Source: Helicobacteraceae bacterium (lineage in GTDB: Bacteria > Campylobacterota > Campylobacteria > Campylobacterales > Sulfurimonadaceae). From it: a DNA stretch of 5,003 bases. Below, piece by piece: positions 1-5,003 of this stretch. The notes beneath the pieces were generated by a model. It had not been told where the DNA came from and did no database searches. It was given only the letters and a program-made list of their open reading frames with translations. Made by a program: the position numbers and the translations under genes. Within the stretch, counting starts at the first letter, position 1. Each line of letters opens with the position of its first letter. The stretch lies in assembly GCA_027083665.1 (NCBI GenBank), contig JALWNV010000129.1, forward strand, positions 1 through 5,003. The letters run 5' to 3'.

Positions 1-341
1 TGCTCAACTACGCCCGTACTATCAGCGACAAGGTGATGGAAAATGAAAAGGTCATCCATCAGGTATCGAACAATACCAAAGAGCAGGCGATGATGGGCGG
101 TTTCTCCGAAGCGATCAGTACGGCGGTGATTGACAGCCTTGACGTGCATCAGAACCTTGCGACCCAACTGCTGGGCGAAGACCTTAAGCTGAAGCGTTTT
201 GCGAACCTGATTTACGAGATGGTCGCCGGAGGAGTGGCGCAAGCAAGCGGTGAGCCTCGGAACAATGTCTATGAACCTGCGATGAAAGCGGCGGAACCTT
301 CATTGCCCTACGGCAAAGTTGAGAAAAACGGTGATACGTAA
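1..341 (+). CDS. hsdR: Type I restriction enzyme R subunit, C-terminal end (partial)
   Basis: Only the last 112 codons are present; the frame is open to the left edge (first full codon at position 3) and stops with TAA at 339-341. HsdR is the ATP-dependent translocase and endonuclease subunit of type I restriction-modification complexes, working with HsdM and HsdS on foreign DNA in the cytoplasm. The part seen here is the helical C-terminal region behind the motor domains. It reads like the conserved HsdR tail: a run with DKVMENE, then NNTKEQAMMG, an acidic/aliphatic stretch AVIDSLDVHQN, and QLLGEDLK leading to a final hydrophobic helix. About 35 less conserved, Gly/Pro/Glu/Lys-rich residues follow. 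No nuclease or Walker motif falls inside the window, so the call rests on family resemblance of the tail alone. A GTG at 33 and an ATG at 36 are in frame, but they lie inside the conserved block and are not starts. hsdM and hsdS, if present, lie to the left. No clear terminator follows. Confidence 0.72.
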   Translation, partial: LNYARTISDKVMENEKVIHQVSNNTKEQAMMGGFSEAISTAVIDSLDVHQNLATQLLGEDLKLKRFANLIYEMVAGGVAQASGEPRNNVYEPAMKAAEPSLPYGKVEKNGDT

Positions 342-402
342 CGCGGCAAAACACCCATCCCCTTCCGGTGCACCGAAGTCGATGCCGGTTCGGAGGCGGG
401 GT

Positions 403-417
403 TTGAATAATATTCAA
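403..417. promoter_or_regulatory. Perfect inverted repeat upstream of comM, possible operator
   Basis: The sequence TTGAAT-AAT-ATTCAA is a perfect 6-bp dyad with a 3-bp spacer in the 143-bp gap between hsdR and comM. It lies directly over or next to the expected -35 region of the promoter proposed at 413-439, where a dimeric repressor or activator would act. The regulator is unknown and no second copy was noticed in the window. A second, GC-rich 10-bp palindrome (CGGTGCACCG, 366-375) lies further upstream and is of unknown meaning. AT-rich DNA makes short palindromes fairly likely by chance, so the function is inferred from position only. Confidence 0.4.
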
Positions 418-439
418 TAACGTTTTATGTTAATATAAA
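413..439 (+). promoter_or_regulatory. Putative sigma-70-type promoter of comM
   Basis: The AT-rich half of the intergenic gap carries a -10-like TATAAA at 434-439 and a weak -35-like TTCAAT at 413-418, spaced 15 bp, slightly short of the ideal 17. Campylobacterota housekeeping promoters are known to have a good -10 and a poorly conserved -35, so the -10 is the more meaningful part. Transcription would begin near 446, giving an untranslated leader of about 40 bases that contains the Shine-Dalgarno at 471-477. This suggests comM is expressed independently of hsdR. Confidence 0.45.
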
Positions 440-470
440 CTGTGAAATGTTATTCTTTCCCGATCCAAAG

Positions 471-477
471 AGGAGGA
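471..477 (+). promoter_or_regulatory. Strong Shine-Dalgarno of comM
   Basis: AGGAGGA lies 7 bases before the ATG at 485, a near-perfect match to the 16S rRNA 3' end at ideal spacing. It fixes the start of comM at 485. It contrasts with the following gene at 2036, which has no recognisable ribosome binding site. Confidence 0.8.
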
Positions 478-484
478 ACCCGTC

Positions 485-1996
485 ATGAAACAGCTTCAGT
501 GCGCCACACTCGAAGGCATAGAGGCCCTGCCCGTCACCGTCGAATCGACCCTGACGCGCGGCCTGCCGTCATTCACCATCGTCGGTCTGGCCTCTTCCGC
601 CATCTCCGAAGCCCGCGAACGTGTCAAAAGCGCCCTGCTCGCCAACGATTTCACCTTTCCGCCCAAACGCATCACCATCAACCTGAGTCCGAGCGATGTT
701 GAAAAACGCGGAAGCCAGTTCGACCTCGGCATCGCGCTGCTCATCGCGCTTGACGGCAGCGACACCGACTTTGAGAAATGGTACGCGTTCGGAGAACTGG
801 GTCTTGACGGCAGCATCAAAGAAAACACCATTCTCTACCCGCTCGTGCTCTCGCTTGCCAACCAGGGGCTGCTGACCCATGCCGTCGTCCCCGAAGAAGC
901 GATGGATAAACTTACCAATATCCCCGATGTCACGTTTGTCGGTGCGGGAAACCTCAGCGAAGCGATCGGTTTTTTCCGATCCGATATGAATCTCTCTGCA
1001 GCGCAGCCGCAAAAAAAGACGATCGATTTTCCCGTTCAGGAGATCGGCGGACAGCGCTATTACTACCGAAAACACTATCCGGACGACTTCATCGAAATTC
1101 GCGGGCAGGAAGTCGCGAAGCGTGCCGCACTCATCAGTGCCTGCGGTATGCACAACCTGTTACTTGAGGGCAGCCCGGGCTGCGGCAAATCGATGATCGC
1201 CAAACGGCTGCGCTACATCCTGCCGCCGATGACCGACCGCGAACTGCTTGATATCGCCAAACTCGACACGCTCGAGGGGAAAACGCCGCATTTTGCCCCG
1301 TTGCGCCCCTACCGCTCACCGCACCACAGCAGTACCGCCGCCTCGATCTTCGGCGGCGGCAGCTACAAGGCGCAGATCGGCGAGGTCGGGTTGGCCCATA
1401 ACGGCATCTTGTTTTTCGATGAGCTGCCGCACTTTTCAAAACCGGTACTCGAAGCACTGCGTGAACCGCTCGAAGACAAGCGCATCCGCATCTCCCGGGT
1501 GCATTCCAAAGTCGAGTACCCTACGGATTTTCTCTTTGTCGCGGCGATGAATCCCTGCCCGTGCGGCAATCTGCTCAGCGATGAGCTCGAATGCCGCTGC
1601 AGCGACCTGGAGATCCGCCGCTACAAAGGACGGCTCTCCGATCCGTTTCTCGACCGGATCGACCTCTACGTGCAGATGCAGTCCGTACGGGCCGACGACA
1701 AGGCTTCCGTCAGCTCCGAAACGATGCACGAAACGGTGCTGCGGGTACATGCCCTTCAAAGACGACGTTCCCAGAACGCACTCAACGGGCGCCTTACCGA
1801 CCGCGAGATCGATACGATCTGCCGGCTCGACACCGAAGCCGACACGATCCTTTCGCAAGCGGTACAGCGCTTCGGACTATCGTTTCGTTCGATAAAAAAA
1901 GTACAAAAAGTCGCCCGTACCATCGCCGATATCGAGCGCAGCGAAACGATTCGAAAACACCACCTGCTCGAAGCACTGAGCTACCGGAGGCGATAA
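485..1996 (+). CDS. comM: YifB/ComM family Mg-chelatase-like AAA+ ATPase
   Basis: This 503-residue protein is full length for the YifB/ComM family, hexameric AAA+ helicases that drive branch migration when incoming single-stranded DNA recombines with the chromosome during natural transformation. The N-terminal domain (about 1-165) has the family pattern GLPSFTIVGL near 26-35, SEARERVKSAL near 41-51 and NLSPSD at 66-71, a fold related to Lon and MCM accessory domains. The ATPase core follows: Walker A GSPGCGKS at 229-236, family signature RSPHHSST at 277-284, Walker B GILFFDEL at 307-314, sensor-1 Asn356, and a four-cysteine knuckle Cys358, Cys360, Cys370, Cys372 expected to bind zinc. LDRIDL (389-394) holds the likely arginine finger, and the C-terminal helical domain (about 410-503) has SFRS (466-469) and KVARTIADIE. 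All key residues are present, so the gene appears functional. The start is set by the Shine-Dalgarno at 471-477. The family is known in H. pylori as HP0792, next to def, clpP and tig; here the left neighbour is a restriction gene instead. Direct evidence for a role in transformation in this organism is lacking. Confidence 0.93.
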   Translation: MKQLQCATLEGIEALPVTVESTLTRGLPSFTIVGLASSAISEARERVKSALLANDFTFPPKRITINLSPSDVEKRGSQFDLGIALLIALDGSDTDFEKWYAFGELGLDGSIKENTILYPLVLSLANQGLLTHAVVPEEAMDKLTNIPDVTFVGAGNLSEAIGFFRSDMNLSAAQPQKKTIDFPVQEIGGQRYYYRKHYPDDFIEIRGQEVAKRAALISACGMHNLLLEGSPGCGKSMIAKRLRYILPPMTDRELLDIAKLDTLEGKTPHFAPLRPYRSPHHSSTAASIFGGGSYKAQIGEVGLAHNGILFFDELPHFSKPVLEALREPLEDKRIRISRVHSKVEYPTDFLFVAAMNPCPCGNLLSDELECRCSDLEIRRYKGRLSDPFLDRIDLYVQMQSVRADDKASVSSETMHETVLRVHALQRRRSQNALNGRLTDREIDTICRLDTEADTILSQAVQRFGLSFRSIKKVQKVARTIADIERSETIRKHHLLEALSYRRR

Positions 1997-2023
1997 ACGG
2001 TTTTATATCCTGGGGTTTTCCAG

Positions 2024-2029
2024 TAAAAT
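2024..2029 (+). promoter_or_regulatory. Putative -10 element for a leaderless c-di-GMP gene transcript
   Basis: TAAAAT ends 6 bases before the ATG at 2036, the distance from a -10 box to its transcription start, so the mRNA would begin at or beside the start codon. No Shine-Dalgarno is visible between the comM stop (1994-1996) and the ATG. A good -35 is not obvious; TTTTAT at 2001-2006 has 17-bp spacing but a poor match. The alternative is co-transcription with comM across the 39-bp gap with weak initiation. Confidence 0.38.
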
Positions 2030-2035
2030 ACCGCT

Positions 2036-4348
2036 ATGAAGTTATTTTCAAACCGACTCTTCCCGGATATCGCCGTTTCGTATACGATTCGAAAACGCCT
2101 CGTCTACCAGCTGTATCATCAAACACGGATCAGTTTGACGACACTTGTGGTCTTGACCGTCATGCTGTTCGTTTTTCTCAAAGGAAACGTCCCCGATACA
2201 CCGCTGTATACCTGGTTCGCTCTGACAATAACCGTCAATCTCTTTCGACTCGCCGACACGTATCGCTTTTTGCATAAAAAGCGCGACAGTGACATTCTGC
2301 GCTGGCGGAACCGTTTTGCCTACAAAGCATGGGCCAACGCATTCTTGTGGGGAAGCAGCAGCATCCTTTTTCTTCCCTATCTGAGCGACACCCATTTGAG
2401 CGTGATGATCTTTATCTTCATTATGGGGATCGCCGGGGGTGCCGTCAGCGCCATTACCTTCGACCTGAGGATCGCATCGCTGTATCTGCTGCTGATACTG
2501 ATGCCGCTGGCGTTTTATTTTCTGATTTACTTTGACATAATGGGAACGTTTTTCACTTTTCTGATCGTCCTGTATTATGTCATGCTGCTGAATGTATGCC
2601 GTATTTCGGCCGATGCCATCATCAATTCCTACCGCAAAGAAGAGCAGTACCGGCGCTCCAAGGAGGAACTCAGCGTCAGACAGGAAGAGCTGAACAATCT
2701 CTTTACCCAGGCGCCGATCGGGATTTTCTACTTTGATCGTACGCTCAAAATCATCAACAGCAACAAAGCATTCGCCGAGCTTTTTCAGCTCAAAACAGAC
2801 GAACTGGTCGGGATGTCGCTTTACAACGTACCCGACAAGCGCATCATTCCCCACCTTGAAAGCGTTTTCGCGGAAGGAAAACCGCAGTACTACAACGGTC
2901 CGTACCACTCCATCAAAGGGCTCGATTACTGGGTCGAAGCCAAAAGTTCTCCTATCCGGAATGATCACGGCGAGATTATCGGGGGGATGACGATTCTTGA
3001 GAATAAAACCCGTGAAAAAGAGGCGCTCGACGAGCTGCACTTTCTGGCCAATCACGATCCGCTGACCGCCCTGCCCAACCGCCGGAGCCTCAAACAGTTC
3101 ATGCAGCACCTTGTCAAAGATGAGCGCCATGCGAACCGATACTCACTACTGTTTTATCTCGATCTCAACCGCTTCAAGCAGATCAACGACTCGTTGGGCC
3201 ACAGTATCGGAGACGCCCTGCTTCAACAGGTCGCGAAGCGCCTCGGATCGCTTGTCGGCATCCATGATCTGCTCTGCAGGCTCGGCGGAGACGAATTTAT
3301 CATCGTACTGCCGTTTGTCGCGGCGAAAGAAGAAGAGAGCAGGCGAAAAGCGGAGTCGTTTGCCGAAACAATCCGGCACTGTTTCCGCGAACCGTTCGAC
3401 ATCTCGGAACTGCACCTGAAAGTCAACAGCAGTATCGGGGTCGTCATGATCGAGCCCGGAAGCGAAAATGTCGAAGAGATCATCCGGCATGCCGATATCT
3501 CGATGTACCAAGCTAAACATAAACGCAGCGGCAGTATCTCTTTTTACAACCCGCGTCTCGATGAGCAGCGGCGCGAACACTTCAGCCTCCAGCACGACCT
3601 GAGCTTCGCCGTCGCGCGAGAAGAGCTGGAACTGTATTTTCAGCCCATCGTCAAAATCCGCGACGACCGCCTCCGTGCGGCGGAAGCCCTGCTGAGATGG
3701 AATCACCCCGTACACGGACAGCTTCCGCCCGACAGGTTTCTTCCGCTCGCCGAAGAGTCGGGAATACTTGACGAAATCGGCTGGTGGGTCATCGACAGCG
3801 TTTGTTCACACATCACACAATGGAAACGCAAAGGCATCTACCGTCTCGACTATATCTCCATCAATATCGATGCCGCGCAGCTGCTGACATACGCTTTTGA
3901 GGAAAAATTCGCCGCACTCCTCGCCCGGCACGGGGTATCGGCGACGGAGATCAAAATCGAACTGACCGAAACCTCCCTTATCGACAACTTCGAGCAGACC
4001 AAAGAAACCATCGACCGGCTGCAGGCACAGGGAATACGCTGCGTCATCGATGACTTCGGTACGGGATACTCGTCGCTCTCCTATCTGCAGCGGCTCAATT
4101 TTACGGTACTGAAAATCGACAGGGCATTCATTTCCGATCTGCTCGGCAATCCGAAAGTACTCTTCCTCGTCAAAAGCATCATTGATATCGGGAAATGGCT
4201 CGGATACCGCATCGTCGTTGAAGGAATCGAAACCGCCGAACAAAAAAAGAAAATCGCCGCAATCAGCGACGAAGTGAGCTATCAGGGGTTTCTTTTCAGC
4301 CCGCCGGTCGGCGCGAAGACATTCGAAAAACGTTTTCTTTCATCCTGA
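2036..4348 (+). CDS. Membrane-anchored PAS-GGDEF-EAL cyclic di-GMP synthase/phosphodiesterase
   Basis: This 770-residue inner-membrane protein is predicted to control the second messenger cyclic di-GMP, and through it motility, attachment or matrix production. Residues about 30-188 contain roughly six hydrophobic segments (near 31-48, 57-73, 101-115, 121-141, 147-166, 170-188); they are MASE-like, but I cannot assign them to a named sensor family. A charged, probably coiled signalling helix (199-222) leads to a PAS domain (about 218-325). The GGDEF domain (about 330-505) has the metal ligand region YLDLNRF with Asp376, the substrate segment NDSLGH at 384-389 and an intact GGDEF at 417-421. 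The inhibitory site RxxD is changed to GIHD (408-411). The EAL domain (about 515-763) has EALLRW at 550-555, Asn610, Glu642, DDFGTG at 672-677, Lys693, Glu729 and Gln750, the residues expected of active phosphodiesterases. Both activities are therefore possible; which one dominates cannot be told from sequence. The ATG at 2036 is the first possible start because an in-frame TAA lies at 2024-2026. It begins 39 bp after comM without a visible Shine-Dalgarno, and its end overlaps the opposing gene by 9 bp. Confidence 0.93.
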   Translation: MKLFSNRLFPDIAVSYTIRKRLVYQLYHQTRISLTTLVVLTVMLFVFLKGNVPDTPLYTWFALTITVNLFRLADTYRFLHKKRDSDILRWRNRFAYKAWANAFLWGSSSILFLPYLSDTHLSVMIFIFIMGIAGGAVSAITFDLRIASLYLLLILMPLAFYFLIYFDIMGTFFTFLIVLYYVMLLNVCRISADAIINSYRKEEQYRRSKEELSVRQEELNNLFTQAPIGIFYFDRTLKIINSNKAFAELFQLKTDELVGMSLYNVPDKRIIPHLESVFAEGKPQYYNGPYHSIKGLDYWVEAKSSPIRNDHGEIIGGMTILENKTREKEALDELHFLANHDPLTALPNRRSLKQFMQHLVKDERHANRYSLLFYLDLNRFKQINDSLGHSIGDALLQQVAKRLGSLVGIHDLLCRLGGDEFIIVLPFVAAKEEESRRKAESFAETIRHCFREPFDISELHLKVNSSIGVVMIEPGSENVEEIIRHADISMYQAKHKRSGSISFYNPRLDEQRREHFSLQHDLSFAVAREELELYFQPIVKIRDDRLRAAEALLRWNHPVHGQLPPDRFLPLAEESGILDEIGWWVIDSVCSHITQWKRKGIYRLDYISINIDAAQLLTYAFEEKFAALLARHGVSATEIKIELTETSLIDNFEQTKETIDRLQAQGIRCVIDDFGTGYSSLSYLQRLNFTVLKIDRAFISDLLGNPKVLFLVKSIIDIGKWLGYRIVVEGIETAEQKKKIAAISDEVSYQGFLFSPPVGAKTFEKRFLSS

Positions 4349-5003
4349 ATTTCTTTTCACCCGGGACAGCATCCCTATCGACAACAGTGCAAACAAAAAA
4401 AGCAAAACGGCTGACGTTTTCTCCACCGGTACCGCGGCCGGTCGTACCGTACGGAAATTGTCGAGACTCAAAACGCCCCCGTCGGACGAAACGGCGCCGA
4501 AATGCAGCAGACGATTCCCGGTCCATGTCCCCCAGCTTTCATTGTCTTCGCTCATAAAAGTGATTCCGACGAAAGCATAGTCTTTGAGAAGCTCATCGAA
4601 CCGCTTGCCCGTGTTGGCGCTGAACGGCCACGGCATGAAATTCTCCTCGCGCATTTCGATGGATCGTGTCGTCCATACACCTTCTTGCAGCGCATCAGGA
4701 TCGATGGCGAACGCCGTTTTACTTATCCACCAGTTCCCGCCGCTGTCAATCCGGTCCCCGATGTTCCAGTAAGCGAGAAGACGTTTTCCCGAAGGGCTTT
4801 GAAAATGCCCGCCCGTACGGCGGATATCCACCGAAACGATCCGGCCGTTCAGATCGGGGACACCGGTCGTATTGGCATCTTTGTGACGCGAAACGGCGTA
4901 GAGCCTTCCGCTGAGCCCCGCCGTCGTACCGGCTTCGATATGGCCGCCCGGGTTTCCTCCTGTCGGAAACCAGCGAGAGTCGGAGCTCTGCACCATCGGT
5001 GCG
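4340..5003 (-). CDS. Exported laminin-B/jelly-roll-like protein with C-terminal sorting-type tail (5' end missing)
   Basis: The reading frame is open to the right edge, so the N-terminus and any signal peptide are outside the window. The in-frame ATG at 4994-4996 is probably internal, because the GGNPGG motif that usually lies well inside such domains comes only a few residues later. Numbering from that Met, residues 8-185 look like one beta-rich extracellular domain: WFPTGGNPGGHIEA, many aromatic and Gly/Asn/Asp turns, and a closing SLDNFR at 177-182. Bacterial laminin-B (domain IV)-like and carbohydrate-binding jelly-roll proteins read similarly, so adhesion or polysaccharide binding is possible but not shown. 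The tail has VPVEK (189-193), a hydrophobic helix (about 195-210) and a basic end, RVKR (212-215). This layout matches PEP-CTERM-type signals processed by exosortase, although the PEP core is not canonical; a plain C-terminal membrane anchor is the alternative. No cysteines are visible in this part. The stop (complement of 4340-4342) lies inside the last codons of the convergent c-di-GMP gene. Coding direction is supported by a continuous frame of over 220 codons with sensible protein composition. Confidence 0.75.
   Translation of the reverse strand, partial: APMVQSSDSRWFPTGGNPGGHIEAGTTAGLSGRLYAVSRHKDANTTGVPDLNGRIVSVDIRRTGGHFQSPSGKRLLAYWNIGDRIDSGGNWWISKTAFAIDPDALQEGVWTTRSIEMREENFMPWPFSANTGKRFDELLKDYAFVGITFMSEDNESWGTWTGNRLLHFGAVSSDGGVLSLDNFRTVRPAAVPVEKTSAVLLFLFALLSIGMLSRVKRNSG

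Noticed and set aside
373..393. CCGAA/TTCGG stem after hsdR as a terminator
   Set aside because: The stem is only 5 bp with an 11-base loop and no T-run follows, so it does not qualify as an intrinsic terminator.
569..1153. A 194-codon minus-strand open frame opposite comM
   Set aside because: It is an antisense shadow of a well-supported AAA+ gene, with no ribosome binding evidence and no familiar motif.
2010..2023. CTGG/CCAG mini-hairpin between comM and the next gene
   Set aside because: With a 4-bp stem and no run of T it is likely chance; it may slightly structure the gap but is not a supported feature.
1591..2277. A plus-strand open frame spanning the end of comM and the start of the next gene
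   Set aside because: It is out of frame with both real genes, very rich in Arg/Pro/Ser and without domain patterns; typical of a shifted frame.
2048..3130. A 360-codon open frame on the minus strand opposite the N-terminal half of the GGDEF-EAL gene
   Set aside because: It lies wholly antisense to a gene with clear membrane, PAS and GGDEF signatures; its protein shows no recognisable domain and the openness follows from the codon bias of the real gene.
4302..4313. GC-rich hairpin CGCCGGTCGGCG near the convergent gene ends
   Set aside because: It lies inside the EAL coding sequence (Pro-Pro-Val-Gly region), has a very short stem and no T-run on either strand.
4363..4375. GGGA/TCCC hairpin just after the c-di-GMP gene stop
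   Set aside because: A 4-bp stem without a following T-tract is too weak to call a terminator, and it is inside the opposing coding region.

Overview
The window looks like chromosomal DNA from a free-living Campylobacterota (epsilonproteobacterial) relative of the Sulfurimonas/Sulfuricurvum type. The main reason is the YifB/ComM protein, whose N-terminal wording reads like the versions in that phylum, together with a membrane-bound PAS-GGDEF-EAL protein of the kind common there. The base composition is moderately GC-rich (by eye a little over 50%), high for the phylum, so the genus is left open.

Layout, left to right. (1) Positions 1-341, plus strand: the last 112 codons of a gene recognised as the restriction subunit of a type I restriction-modification system (hsdR); the rest lies left of the window. 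(2) Positions 342-484: a 143-bp intergenic stretch whose first half is GC-rich and whose second half is AT-rich. It holds a perfect 15-bp inverted repeat, a likely promoter and a strong Shine-Dalgarno. (3) Positions 485-1996, plus strand: an intact yifB/comM gene, an AAA+ branch-migration helicase connected with natural transformation. (4) Positions 2036-4348, plus strand: a 770-residue membrane protein with about six transmembrane helices, a signalling helix, a PAS domain, GGDEF and EAL. Both catalytic domains keep their active-site residues, so it may both make and degrade cyclic di-GMP. A -10-like hexamer sits just before its ATG and no Shine-Dalgarno is visible, which suggests a leaderless transcript. 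(5) Positions 4340-5003, minus strand: the 3' part of a gene for an exported beta-rich protein resembling laminin-B/jelly-roll domains, ending in a short motif, one hydrophobic helix and a basic tail, like a PEP-CTERM/exosortase sorting signal. Its stop overlaps the end of the upstream signalling gene by 9 bp, tail to tail.

Taken together this is mostly ordinary chromosome at the edge of a restriction-modification cassette. The genes do not form an obvious single pathway: DNA restriction and DNA uptake/recombination lie side by side, followed by a c-di-GMP enzyme and a surface or secreted protein. No tRNA, rRNA, CRISPR array, insertion sequence or convincing intrinsic terminator was seen. The most promising points are the sorting-signal-like tail, the GGDEF domain without its inhibitory-site arginine, the possible leaderless start, and the dyad over the comM promoter.
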